From Rhodopseudomonas_A sp036404135 (GTDB lineage: Bacteria > Pseudomonadota > Alphaproteobacteria > Rhizobiales > Xanthobacteraceae): 37,690 nt of DNA. Every line of letters starts with the position of its first letter. The first letter of the stretch is position 1. The notes under the pieces are model-generated. The model saw nothing but the letters and a program-made list of their open reading frames with translations, was not told the origin of the DNA and ran no database searches. The translations under genes and the position numbers were made by a program. Location: positions 1-37,690 of the forward strand of contig NZ_DASWPE010000185.1 in the NCBI RefSeq assembly GCF_036404135.1, read 5' to 3'. Shown piece after piece: positions 15,936 to 23,968 of the stretch.

Positions 15936-16649
15936 ATGTTTGTTGTCATCGACGACCGTAAGGGCGTCATTCAGGGCTACGCTGCGGGGTTTGATCGCGA
16001 AGGCATCGTCTCGATCGGCTTCTCGTCGACAGATTTTCGCGATTGGCTGGAAGGCGCGGTCGGCAACGACCTCGGGGCGATCGGGGCGTTTCTATTGGGC
16101 GACTGCGCCGACCGCATCAGTCTGCCGCCGAGCATCCGCAACCGCTGCCGCGCGCCGATCATCGCCTTGAACGGTCTGAAGCATCTCAAGAGCACCATCG
16201 AATTGTTCGAGGCCGGGGTCGACGACGTGGTCAACGCCCCGGTGCATGTTCGCGAGATCCTGGCGCGCACCGCGGTGATCCGCCGCCGCACCATCGGCCC
16301 GGCCGAACAGACCCCGACCAGCGTGATCCGGGTATTTCTCGACGGCCGCGATCCCGAAATCGGCGGCCGCACCCTGGAGCTGCCGCGCCGCGAACTGCGC
16401 ATCCTCGAACATCTGGTCAGCCATCAAGGCAAGTGGCTGACCAAGAACCAGATGTTCAACGCCATCTACGGACTGTTCGACGCAAGCTTCGACGAGAACG
16501 TCATCGAGAGCCATGTCAGCAAGCTGCGCAAGAAGCTGCGCGGCCATCTCGGCTACGACCCGATCGAATCCAAGCGCTACATGGGATATCGTCTCGACGA
16601 CCTGAAATCGCGCGCTAACGGCGAATCTGATCCTTCGAGACATAGTTGA
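15936..16649 (+). CDS. ftcR: Flagellar transcriptional regulator FtcR
   Basis: This is an OmpR/PhoB-type regulator that in rhizobia and Brucella activates flagellar genes. The 237-residue protein has an N-terminal receiver-like domain (1-115: VIDDRKGVIQGYAAGFDREG, FEAGVDDVV) and a C-terminal winged helix (about 130-225: LELPRRELRILEHLVSHQGKW, then FDENVIESHVSKLRKKL). The receiver is atypical. Asp6-Asp7 are kept, and an Asp (56) follows strand 3, but the usual Lys-Pro near residue 101 is Ala-Pro, so phosphorylation signalling may be absent. ATG 15936 has a purine-rich GGGGGA site upstream. It is the only plus-strand gene of the flagellar region and converges on the fliL-like gene with a 35-base overlap. 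Confidence 0.87.
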   Translation: MFVVIDDRKGVIQGYAAGFDREGIVSIGFSSTDFRDWLEGAVGNDLGAIGAFLLGDCADRISLPPSIRNRCRAPIIALNGLKHLKSTIELFEAGVDDVVNAPVHVREILARTAVIRRRTIGPAEQTPTSVIRVFLDGRDPEIGGRTLELPRRELRILEHLVSHQGKWLTKNQMFNAIYGLFDASFDENVIESHVSKLRKKLRGHLGYDPIESKRYMGYRLDDLKSRANGESDPSRHS

Positions 16650-17073
16650 AATCCTGCACCAGCACGTCGCGCAGCACGTCGCTTTGCAGCCTGTCGTTGA
16701 CGTGCTCGCGTACCGTCTGGGTGAATTGCGCAAGGTCGTAGCGCGCCAGATTCTTGAAATCCAGCTTCTGGTCGCCGTAGATGGCGCGAAACGCCTCGTC
16801 GACGACGAACGGTTCAGCCGGCACCGGCAATTGCCGCAGCGCGCGCGCCTCGGCGGTGAACACCAATTGCGCGACGATGTAGCCTTGAACGCTGCCGTCG
16901 GCGATCATCGGCACGTTGATGACCTTGGTCTTCTCGTAGACCAGACCGCCGAGCGCCTCCTCCGCGGGCGGCGGCGCGGCGCGATCCTGCTTCCAATACG
17001 ACATCGCCATGCTGGCGCCGGCGGTGACCAGACAGGCCCAGGCGCCGGCGATCAACAGCCGGATCATTTGCAT
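16615..17073 (-). CDS. FliL-like membrane protein of the flagellar cluster, function unknown
   Basis: This 152-residue protein has one N-terminal membrane helix (about 5-25) and a periplasmic remainder. The segment VINVPMIADGSVQGYIVAQLVF suggests a beta sheet, and the end, FTQTVREHVNDRLQSDVLRDVL followed by VQDFNYVSKDQ, follows the pattern at the end of FliL (a helix, then a V-x-D/E-F-V strand). FliL proper is encoded at 35230-35676, so this would be a second FliL-fold protein, perhaps supporting motor or rod function. It is the last gene of the minus-strand array and overlaps the flgN-like gene by about 10 bases. The assignment is by topology and pattern only. Confidence 0.65.
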   Translation of the reverse strand: MQMIRLLIAGAWACLVTAGASMAMSYWKQDRAAPPPAEEALGGLVYEKTKVINVPMIADGSVQGYIVAQLVFTAEARALRQLPVPAEPFVVDEAFRAIYGDQKLDFKNLARYDLAQFTQTVREHVNDRLQSDVLRDVLVQDFNYVSKDQIRR

Positions 17074-17555
17074 CGCCGCGACCCCGCCGAATAGGTGCCG
17101 TCGGATTCCACTTCCTGAATCGAGCGGGCGATGATCGCGGAGACTTCGCGCACCGCGTCGAGGTGGATCTGCAGCGCCGCCTGGTTCCTAACCAGGCTGG
17201 CGCGCAGCCGCGCCAGATGCGGCACCACGCGCGGATCGATCGGGGCGCCTTGCGCCAGCCGCATCGCCCGCGTCAGTTCGAGCAGCCCGCGGTTCTTGCG
17301 CTGGCTGGAGGCTTCGAGATCGACCGAGACCCGGATCGCGAGCCGCTCGGTTTCCTCGTCGATCGTCGCATTGAGCCGCTCGATCGCGTTCAACGTGCTG
17401 CTGGCGGTGCCGAGCCACTGCCCCGGCGCCGCCTGCTCCTCGGCGTCGGCGGGCAGCGGCGGCGGCACATCGCCATTGCTCTCGCCGTTGTTGGTTTCGA
17501 CGCCGGAGCGCTGCTCGCCCCATGCCACGACATTGCGCTGCTGCTCAAGATCCAT
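17064..17555 (-). CDS. FlgN-like flagellar chaperone candidate
   Basis: FlgN proteins escort hook-filament junction proteins FlgK and FlgL to the export gate. This 163-residue product is helical in its second half. It ends with LQIHLDAVREVSAIIARSIQE and then VESDGTYS, which fits the FlgN-like C-terminal pattern in alphaproteobacteria. The first 50 residues are polar and Pro-rich. I chose ATG 17555 (MDLEQQRN) because GGAGAAGG precedes it; the frame is open further back to 17606, but that part overlaps the flgJ-like gene. It sits between the flgJ-like and fliL-like genes, and FlgK and FlgL clients are encoded in the same array. Similarity is weak, so treat the name as a proposal. Confidence 0.6.
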   Translation of the reverse strand: MDLEQQRNVVAWGEQRSGVETNNGESNGDVPPPLPADAEEQAAPGQWLGTASSTLNAIERLNATIDEETERLAIRVSVDLEASSQRKNRGLLELTRAMRLAQGAPIDPRVVPHLARLRASLVRNQAALQIHLDAVREVSAIIARSIQEVESDGTYSAGSRRCK

Positions 17556-17586
17556 CTGCCTTCTCCCTCCATGTTCTCGTCCGCGC

Positions 17587-18072
17587 TCAGCCCTCGACGG
17601 CCGCATCCGCCGCGGCGCGCGAATTCGCCAATTGCTTGGCGATGCCGATGCCGTTGCCCTTGCTCATCTCGTTGCCGATCTGTTCGGCCAGCATCGATCG
17701 CCAGACGGTTCCGGCGGTGCCTTTTCCAAACACCTCGTTGGCGTCCTTCGGCAGCATCGATTCCACGAACATCTGCAGGATAAAGGCTTCGAATTTGCGA
17801 TACACCGCGGCGTTGCCGCCGCTGGCCTTGACGATCGGCGCGTGCCCGGCGCCGTCGAGCGCCGCGCCGGCCGCCGCCGCTGCGCTGCCGTCCGCCTGCG
17901 GCGTGATCGGCTCGAGCGCGCCGGCCTCGATCTTCTGATCGACCGTGGCGGCGAAGTCCTGCGCAGCGGCCGGGGACAGCCGCTCCAGTCGGCTGGCCGC
18001 GATGCGCTGCGACGCCGGGTCTGCGGCCGCCATCACCTCGGTGATCAGATCCTGAACCGGGGCGACCGTCAT
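17587..18072 (-). CDS. flgJ: FlgJ-like rod-binding protein without muramidase domain
   Basis: The C-terminal part of this 161-residue protein (about 90-155) is the FlgJ N-terminal, rod-binding domain: KFEAFILQMFVESMLPK, then NEVFGKGTAGTVWRSMLAEQ and GNGIGIAKQL. This domain helps cap the rod as it assembles. Gammaproteobacterial FlgJ adds a glucosaminidase domain; here there is none, as is usual in alphaproteobacteria, and a separate lytic transglycosylase is encoded at 26764-27375. The Ala-rich first 85 residues show no domain. It lies in the array between the fliJ-like and flgN-like genes. Confidence 0.78.
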   Translation of the reverse strand: MTVAPVQDLITEVMAAADPASQRIAASRLERLSPAAAQDFAATVDQKIEAGALEPITPQADGSAAAAAGAALDGAGHAPIVKASGGNAAVYRKFEAFILQMFVESMLPKDANEVFGKGTAGTVWRSMLAEQIGNEMSKGNGIGIAKQLANSRAAADAAVEG

Positions 18073-18111
18073 GGCTGGCTCCGCGCGGCGGCCGGGGGTG
18101 CCGGACGCGGG

Positions 18112-18501
18112 CTAGGGCTGTTCGACTGAGACCGACTTGTCAATTTCGTCCTCCAATATCCGCTTCTCCTGCTCGCGAATCGCGCGGCCGGCGAGCAGGT
18201 GAACCTTGCGCAGCACCTGTTTCAGCTTGCGCGCCTCGTCGCGGGCCTGCGCCGCCAGCCGCTGTCTGGTCTTGGTGACGACGCCATGCTCGACGCTCGC
18301 CGCCCGCAGGCTCCGCCCGGCGACCTGCGCCATCAGCTCCGGCAGCTTGGTGTCGTCGTTGAAGCCCTCGATGATCCGCCGCCGGCGGTCGTCGAGCTCG
18401 CTCTCCTTGGCCTGACATTCCATCAACTGCCATTCGGCGATGCGGTGCAGCCGGGCCTGCACCGCGGCGATGCGACGAATTTTGCGATCCTTCGACTTCA
18501 T
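18112..18501 (-). CDS. FliJ-like coiled-coil protein
   Basis: This 129-residue, highly charged and helical protein starts KSKDRKIRRIAAVQARLHRIAEWQL and has long heptad-like stretches to residue 120. Position next to fliR and composition suit FliJ, the soluble export component that links the FliI ATPase with FlhA, or a related small coiled-coil export protein. Direct sequence identity with FliJ is low in rhizobia, so the name is contextual. ATG 18501 lies 6 bases after the fliR stop. Confidence 0.6.
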   Translation of the reverse strand: MKSKDRKIRRIAAVQARLHRIAEWQLMECQAKESELDDRRRRIIEGFNDDTKLPELMAQVAGRSLRAASVEHGVVTKTRQRLAAQARDEARKLKQVLRKVHLLAGRAIREQEKRILEDEIDKSVSVEQP

Positions 18502-18507
18502 CGCGCC

Positions 18508-19254
18508 TCACCCCGCGAGCCAGGCCGCGAAGGCGATGGAGAACTGCAGCACCATTTCGCGGCTGGTCAGATACAGCAGCAGCAACCCGCCGAACAGCAC
18601 GAAGGGCAGCGAGATGAAATACACCGGAATGCTCGGGGTCAGCTTGTTGGCGAGCCCGATCGCCAGATTGACGATGATCGAATAGATCACGAAGGGGCTT
18701 GCGACCCGCAGCGCCAGCGTGAACGCCTGCGACAGATGATCGACCAACTGGCCGAGGCCGTCGCCGGCGCTGACGCCCACAGCCGGCAGCCAGATCCGAT
18801 ACGAGCCGAGCAGGCCGCGCAGCAGCTCCCAATGCTGATCGGTCATGAAGAACAGCACCGTCGCCGACACCGTGATCAGCGGCACCAGCGCCGGCACGTG
18901 CTCGCCGTCGTCGACGGTGCCGGCGAGATTGAGCCCGATCCCCGACGCGATGAAGGTGGCCATCGTCTCCAGTGCTGCGAAGAACACCCGCGCGGAGAGG
19001 CCGATCATCAGCCCGATGACGAGCTCCGACCAAATCAGGCCGAGGATCGCCGGGGCGGCGGCGCCGTCCAGCGCCGGCCGCACCGTGGCCTCCAGCAACG
19101 GCGACAACATCAGCGTGACGCTGAGCGCCAGGAACAGCCGGACCTGCAGCGGAATGTTGGAGCGCGAATAGCCCGGCGCCACCATCATGCAGGTGCCGAC
19201 GCGGCAGAAAACCAGGAACACCGCCAACACCGTGGTCGCGGCCGGCGCGATCAC
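18508..19254 (-). CDS. fliR: Flagellar export gate protein FliR
   Basis: FliR forms the core of the flagellar type III export gate with FliP and FliQ. The 248-residue product is very hydrophobic and shows family marks: LVFCRVGTCMMVAPGYS near 14-30, NIPLQVRLFLALSVTLML near 33-50, and the ending PFVLFGGLLLLYLTSREM. The start is GTG at 19254, overlapping the flhA stop (GTGA), so translation is coupled. The same frame stays open far upstream, to 21159, across flhA; that extension is an antisense-free shadow in a different frame and not part of FliR. Confidence 0.88.
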   Translation of the reverse strand: MIAPAATTVLAVFLVFCRVGTCMMVAPGYSRSNIPLQVRLFLALSVTLMLSPLLEATVRPALDGAAAPAILGLIWSELVIGLMIGLSARVFFAALETMATFIASGIGLNLAGTVDDGEHVPALVPLITVSATVLFFMTDQHWELLRGLLGSYRIWLPAVGVSAGDGLGQLVDHLSQAFTLALRVASPFVIYSIIVNLAIGLANKLTPSIPVYFISLPFVLFGGLLLLYLTSREMVLQFSIAFAAWLAG

Positions 19255-21338
19255 GAGATGGCTCCGAGCGACATCACCTCGACGCCGCGCGCGATCTCGA
19301 CATGCGACAGGATCGGCAAGGTCGGGAACATGCGCTCGGTGATCATGCGGACATAGGGCCGCACCTCCGGCGGCGCCACCAGCACCACGTTCTCGCCCTG
19401 CCCGGTGGCCTTGCGGACCGCGACCGAGACGTCGCCGGCGAACTGCTCGACCAGCCGGGGATCGGCGTCGAATTCGACGATCTCGCCCTTGCCGTCGCGT
19501 TTCAGGCTTTGATGGAAGGCAAGATCCCAGCGATTGCCGAGCCGCAACACCTTCAACACCCCGTTGTCGGAACAGTCGCCGCAGATCTGCTGCGCGATGC
19601 GCATCCGGACGTGTTCGGCGATCTGCTCGGAGCGCCGGACGTGCGGCGCGATCTCCGCCACCGCCTCGAGAATGAGATGCAGATTGCGGATCGAAATCCG
19701 CTCGGCGAGCAGCAGCTTGAGCACCGCCTGCAGCCCGGAATAGGAAATCTGCGACGGGCAGATGTCCTCGATCAGTCGCTTGTATTCCGGATCGAGCCGG
19801 TCCAGCAGCGCGCGGGTGTCCTTGTAGGACAATAGCTGCGCCAGATTGCTGCGGATCACCTCGCTGAGATGCGTCAGCAGCACCGAAATGTTGTCGGCGA
19901 CCTTGAAGCCGTCCTGCTTGACCTGATCGAGGAAGGTATCCGGAATCCACATCGCCTTCATGCCGAAGGCGGGCTCGATGGTCTCGTCGCCCGGCACGTC
20001 CGGCCGGCGATCGCCGTCGAACAAAACCAGCACTTCGCCGATCCGCAAATCGTGCTGCGCCACCACGGTGCCGTAGATCTTGATGCGGTAGCTCTTCGGC
20101 CCGATCGACAGATCGTCGGTCAGCTTGATTTCCGGAATCACGAAGCCGTATTGCGTGGCGAAGCGGCGGCGGATCTTGCCGACCCGATGCGCCAATTCGC
20201 CATGCGCGTTGAGCATCTGCACCGCGAGCTGGCTGCCGACGCAAAGCTCGACGTCGGCGCCCTTCAGGCATTCCTTGATCGAGTCCTTGGATTCCGCCTG
20301 CGCGCGCTGCTGATCCTGGGTCACGCGGGCCTGCTCCTGCTGCTGCTCCGCCGCCCGCCGCCGCGGCAGCGCGTAGCTCATGAACGCCATCACCCCACCG
20401 AGAAAGGCGAACGGCAACAGCGGCAGCCCCGGCATCATGCCGAGCGCCACCATCATCAGCGCCGCCACGGATTGCGCGCGCGGATAGCTGCCGAGCTGGC
20501 GCAGCACCATCTGTTCGGCGGAGCCCCTTGTGCCGCCCTTCGACACCAAGAGGCCTGCCGACAGCGAGACGATCAGCGCCGGGATCTGCGACACCAGCCC
20601 GTCGCCCACCGACAGCTTGGTGAAGACGTCGGCGGCCTGCGCCAGCGGCAGACCATGATGGGTGACGCCGATGACGATGCCGCCGAAAATATTGATCGCG
20701 GTGATGATCAGGCCGGCGATAGCGTCGCCGCGCACGAATTTCGAGGCGCCGTCCATCGCGCCGAAGAACGCGCTCTCCTCCTCGAGTTCGCGGCGGCGGC
20801 GTTGCGCCTCCTTGTCGTCGATCAGCCCGGCAGACAGATCGGCGTCGATCGCCATCTGTTTGCCGGGAATGGCGTCGAGCGTGAAGCGCGCGCCGACTTC
20901 GGCGATCCGCGTCGCGCCCTTGGTGATCACCACGAAATTCACCGTGACCAGGATGGCGAAGATGATCAGGCCGATGACGAAATCGCCGCCCATCACGAAT
21001 TTGGAAAACCCCGCCACCACGTAGCCGGCGGCGTTCTCGCCCTCGCCGCCATGCGACAGAATCACCCGCGTCGTCGCCACGTTGAGCGCGAGCCGCAGAA
21101 TCGTGGCGATCAGTAGCACGGTGGGAAACGCCGAGAAATCCAACGGCCGCTGGATCCACAGCGCCACCATCAGGATCAACGCCGACAGCGCGATGGAAAA
21201 CGCCAGGCCAACGTCGATCAGCAGCGTCGGGACCGGCAGCACAAGCATCGTCAAAATGGCGGCGATGCCGACCGCGAAAGCCACATCGGTGCCGATCCGA
21301 CGCTCCACCGGCAGCGCCGGCACCATTACATCGGTCAT
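19251..21338 (-). CDS. flhA: Flagellar export gate protein FlhA
   Basis: FlhA is the large membrane component of the flagellar type III export apparatus and docks chaperone-substrate complexes. The 695-residue protein has eight N-terminal helices (about 15-320), the FHIPEP region (ATRIAEVGARFTLDAIPGKQ; DADLSAGLIDDKEAQRRR) and a cytoplasmic C-terminal domain (about 340-690). I use ATG 21338 (MTDVMVPALP), preceded by AGGA at good spacing, rather than the ATG at 21407, whose extra 23 residues are not FlhA-like. It is followed directly by fliR. Confidence 0.92.
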   Translation of the reverse strand: MTDVMVPALPVERRIGTDVAFAVGIAAILTMLVLPVPTLLIDVGLAFSIALSALILMVALWIQRPLDFSAFPTVLLIATILRLALNVATTRVILSHGGEGENAAGYVVAGFSKFVMGGDFVIGLIIFAILVTVNFVVITKGATRIAEVGARFTLDAIPGKQMAIDADLSAGLIDDKEAQRRRRELEEESAFFGAMDGASKFVRGDAIAGLIITAINIFGGIVIGVTHHGLPLAQAADVFTKLSVGDGLVSQIPALIVSLSAGLLVSKGGTRGSAEQMVLRQLGSYPRAQSVAALMMVALGMMPGLPLLPFAFLGGVMAFMSYALPRRRAAEQQQEQARVTQDQQRAQAESKDSIKECLKGADVELCVGSQLAVQMLNAHGELAHRVGKIRRRFATQYGFVIPEIKLTDDLSIGPKSYRIKIYGTVVAQHDLRIGEVLVLFDGDRRPDVPGDETIEPAFGMKAMWIPDTFLDQVKQDGFKVADNISVLLTHLSEVIRSNLAQLLSYKDTRALLDRLDPEYKRLIEDICPSQISYSGLQAVLKLLLAERISIRNLHLILEAVAEIAPHVRRSEQIAEHVRMRIAQQICGDCSDNGVLKVLRLGNRWDLAFHQSLKRDGKGEIVEFDADPRLVEQFAGDVSVAVRKATGQGENVVLVAPPEVRPYVRMITERMFPTLPILSHVEIARGVEVMSLGAIS

Positions 21339-21414
21339 GAGGAATCCTGTGATCGAGACATGCCGGCAGCTTGCGGCAGCGAGCTTGCGTGAAGGTGGCG
21401 TCGCCACCCGCGCT

Positions 21415-21681
21415 TCAGAATCCGTGCTCGATCCGCGAATACAACAGCTCGGTGAAGGCGTAGATATGCGCGCCCATGAACGAGCCGGAGACCGCGACCA
21501 CGACCAGCATCACCACGATCTTGGGAATGAAGGTCAGCGTCATCTCCTGCACCTGGGTCAGCGCCTGCAGTAGCGCGATGGCAACGCCGACCGCCATCGC
21601 CGCGCCCACCGCCGGCCCGGACACCACAATGATGGTCCAGATCGCCTGCTGGACGATGTCGAGGGCGTCGCGTTCGTTCAT
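21415..21681 (-). CDS. fliQ: Flagellar export gate protein FliQ
   Basis: This 88-residue protein has two hydrophobic helices (about 14-36 and 47-70) and the FliQ sequence ALLQALTQVQEMTLTFIPKI between and into the second. It is a small subunit of the FliPQR export gate. It lies 3 bases after flgD and 76 bases before flhA. Confidence 0.9.
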   Translation of the reverse strand: MNERDALDIVQQAIWTIIVVSGPAVGAAMAVGVAIALLQALTQVQEMTLTFIPKIVVMLVVVAVSGSFMGAHIYAFTELLYSRIEHGF

Positions 21682-21684
21682 CGC

Positions 21685-22098
21685 TCAGCTGATGGTGATG
21701 CCCGGGCCGAGCTGGACCTGGACGCCGTTGTCCAGCGTCGCCACCGCGCCGCCCTGAATGATGTGCACCGCGGTGATCTTGCCGGTCGAACTCTCGCCAT
21801 CCTCGCTGGTGAACGAGGCGGTGCGGCCGATCAGGCCCTCGGCCTGCGACAACGCGCTGGTCGACAACAGCGTGTCCAGCTTGGTGTTGGTCTGGATCGC
21901 CTGCTCGACCGACGACAGTTGCGCGAACTGGCTCATATATTGCGACATGTCGGTCGGGCTGGTCGGGTCCTGGTTGCGCATCTGCGCGATCAAAAGCTGC
22001 AGGAAATCATTATAGCCGACCGTGGCCGCCGCCGACGACGAACTGTCGCTCGTCGTCGACGACGTCGACTGCGTCGTGTTTACACCATCGACAACCAT
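21685..22098 (-). CDS. flgD: Hook-capping (hook assembly) protein FlgD, short rhizobial form
   Basis: FlgD caps the growing hook and is needed for FlgE polymerisation. The N-terminal Ser/Thr-rich tail (1-26) is followed by the conserved YNDFLQLLIAQMRNQDP (29-45) and MSQFAQLSSVEQ motifs. At 137 residues it lacks the fibronectin/TUDOR-like C-terminal region of enterobacterial FlgD, as is common for rhizobial FlgD. It sits between flbT and fliQ. Confidence 0.88.
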   Translation of the reverse strand: MVVDGVNTTQSTSSTTSDSSSSAAATVGYNDFLQLLIAQMRNQDPTSPTDMSQYMSQFAQLSSVEQAIQTNTKLDTLLSTSALSQAEGLIGRTASFTSEDGESSTGKITAVHIIQGGAVATLDNGVQVQLGPGITIS

Positions 22099-22113
22099 GT
22101 CATCCTCCTCGCA

Positions 22114-22536
22114 TCAGGCCGTCTCGGCCAGGGGCAAAACATCGTGGCTGGTCAGGATGGCCCGCTCGACCTCGAACAGCGTTCGCAGCTTTCGCAACGC
22201 ATCGTAATAGCGCCTGGCCTCGACCAGATCCTCCAGCGCCTCCAGGCCGCGCAGAATTTCGGCGTTCTCGCTGACCGCGACCAGCGCGCAGCGTTGCTGC
22301 CGGTACACCGCCTTGGCGTCCTCGACGTCGTGCGGGCTCATCAGCATCAGTTGCACCACGAAGTACAATTGCCGCAGCGGCGTCGTCGCCTCCGCCACCT
22401 GCATCACCTGGCCTTCCAGCAGAAACGCCACGTCGTTGACCAGTTCCAGCGTCACCTTGCGGTCGACCCGCAGCACCGCGCCATTGACATAGATCCGCTC
22501 GCCGCCGCGCAACGAGATACACATCGGCTTTTTCAT
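22114..22536 (-). CDS. flbT: Flagellin synthesis regulator FlbT
   Basis: FlbT controls flagellin production after transcription; in Caulobacter it binds the 5' leader of flagellin mRNA. The 140-residue protein matches the family: SLRGGERIYVNGAVLRVDRK near 8-27, EATTPLRQLYFVVQLMLMSP near 49-68, and EARRYYDALRKLR. The ATG at 22536 overlaps the flaF stop (ATGA). A longer open frame to 22716 is only overlap with flaF. A candidate target, a hairpin over the flagellin ribosome site, is at 34298-34338. Confidence 0.9.
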   Translation of the reverse strand: MKKPMCISLRGGERIYVNGAVLRVDRKVTLELVNDVAFLLEGQVMQVAEATTPLRQLYFVVQLMLMSPHDVEDAKAVYRQQRCALVAVSENAEILRGLEALEDLVEARRYYDALRKLRTLFEVERAILTSHDVLPLAETA

Positions 22537-22880
22537 GCCAGCGCGTCTCGGATCACGGTGTTGATGGCGATCAACTCGCCGAGGTCGGAGGCCTTGTCCT
22601 GGCGGATGCGGTCCGCCTCCTTGATGATCCACAGTCCGATCGAGATCAGGTCGGCGCGCAATTTCTCCGGCAGCCCGTTCCGCGAACTCGACAGGTCCTG
22701 GATGAAGAACGTCCACAGCCTGCGGATGTAGAGCAGCGCCTCGATGTCGTCGGGCGGTCGCAGCTCGCCACCTTGCAACCGCGTCAGAAGCTCAACGCCG
22801 TGGCTCAGCGCCAGTTTCTCGCGGGCCCGCGCCTCCTGCCCGCTGTCTTCGATCATGGTGTCGTAGCTGGAAAGGGTCAT
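22533..22880 (-). CDS. flaF: Flagellin synthesis activator FlaF
   Basis: FlaF is the partner of FlbT and promotes flagellin synthesis or secretion in alphaproteobacteria. The 115-residue helical protein shows the family pattern: AREKLALSHGVELLTRLQ, then RRLWTFFIQDLSSSRNGLPEKLRADLISIGLWI. It precedes flbT with a four-base overlap and follows flgL by 39 bases. Confidence 0.88.
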   Translation of the reverse strand: MTLSSYDTMIEDSGQEARAREKLALSHGVELLTRLQGGELRPPDDIEALLYIRRLWTFFIQDLSSSRNGLPEKLRADLISIGLWIIKEADRIRQDKASDLGELIAINTVIRDALA

Positions 22881-22919
22881 ATCAATGAACAGCCGACTGC
22901 GTCATCAGTGCGCTTCCGA

Positions 22920-23963
22920 TCAGATGTAATTGAGGATGCTGAGCTGCTGAATGCGCGAGGTCAGCGCCAGCGACATCTCGAGCTGGTTGTTGAGGTTGGT
23001 GACGCGCACCGAGGCTTCGGTCGGGTCAACCTTCTCCATCGCGTCGATCTGGTCGGTGATCAGATCGCCCTGCACCTTGAGCCGGTCGGTGGCGCCGCTG
23101 GTCTGCTCCTGCGCGGTTCCGATTTTGGCCCCGACATTGGCGAGGTCGTTGATCGCCTCGCCGATCTCGCCGATCGCGGCGTCGACCACGGTCTGAAACG
23201 CCGCCGGGTTGAGGTTCTGCGTGCCGAGATCGCTGAGCATGGTGTAGGCCTTCGCCAGCTTGCGGAACGCCGGCTCGTTGGCGCTCGCCGAGGAGTCGAT
23301 GGTCTGGGTGGTCGAAATCCGGCTGCGCATCACCTGGTCGGTGGCGGTCGACCAATTGGCGCCCCACGCCGGGTCAGCAAATTCCGCGCTGAATTGCGTA
23401 TCGAGAAAGCTCTGCATGTCGGTCGCGCCGATCCCCGAAACCGAGGCGGAATTCTGCGCAAAGCCGAAGGTCGTCGCAAACGCCGCGTCGATCGCGGTCT
23501 TGCTGGAGGACCCCGCGGCGTAGTCCGCCATCGGCGTGGTCGCGGTGTTGATGCCGCCGAACAGATATTGGCCGTCCATGGTGACGTTCAGCGTCGAGAT
23601 CAGGCCCTGCAGGTTGGCGCCAGCGGACTGCGCGATGATGCTGCCGCCGTCGGCCGAATTGCGGGCCGCCAACAGATCCTTCTGAAACGACTTGGCGGCG
23701 TCGATCAGTTCGTCGACCCGCTGCTGCGCGGTGTCGAGCCGCCCGGCGACCAGCCCGTTGGTGTCGACCAGCTTGTCGACATTGAGCAACTCGGAGCGCA
23801 GCACCACGTCGCGGCCGGTCAAGGCCCCGAGGCTGAGGCCGACATCGGCGTTGCGCCCGGTGGTCGCCTCCTGGGTCGCCCGCGACAGCGCCGCCTGGCT
23901 CTTCATCGCGGAGATCCGCAATGTGGTGGAGATCGAATTCGTCGAAATGAAAGTCGTCGCCAT
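22920..23963 (-). CDS. flgL: Hook-filament junction protein FlgL (HAP3)
   Basis: This 347-residue junction protein sits between FlgK and the filament. The N-terminal flagellin-like D0/D1 segment (TLRISAMKSQAALSRATQEATTG), the middle sequence TLNVTMDGQYLFGGINT typical of FlgL, and the C-terminal helix ending LTSRIQQLSILNYI are visible. It lies 5 bases downstream of flgK. Confidence 0.9.
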   Translation of the reverse strand: MATTFISTNSISTTLRISAMKSQAALSRATQEATTGRNADVGLSLGALTGRDVVLRSELLNVDKLVDTNGLVAGRLDTAQQRVDELIDAAKSFQKDLLAARNSADGGSIIAQSAGANLQGLISTLNVTMDGQYLFGGINTATTPMADYAAGSSSKTAIDAAFATTFGFAQNSASVSGIGATDMQSFLDTQFSAEFADPAWGANWSTATDQVMRSRISTTQTIDSSASANEPAFRKLAKAYTMLSDLGTQNLNPAAFQTVVDAAIGEIGEAINDLANVGAKIGTAQEQTSGATDRLKVQGDLITDQIDAMEKVDPTEASVRVTNLNNQLEMSLALTSRIQQLSILNYI

Positions 23964-23968
23964 GTCCG

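Noticed and set aside
18508..21159. 883-codon open frame on the minus strand
   Set aside because: Only its last 248 codons are FliR; the rest is an out-of-frame reading of flhA with Arg/Gly-rich, non-family sequence.
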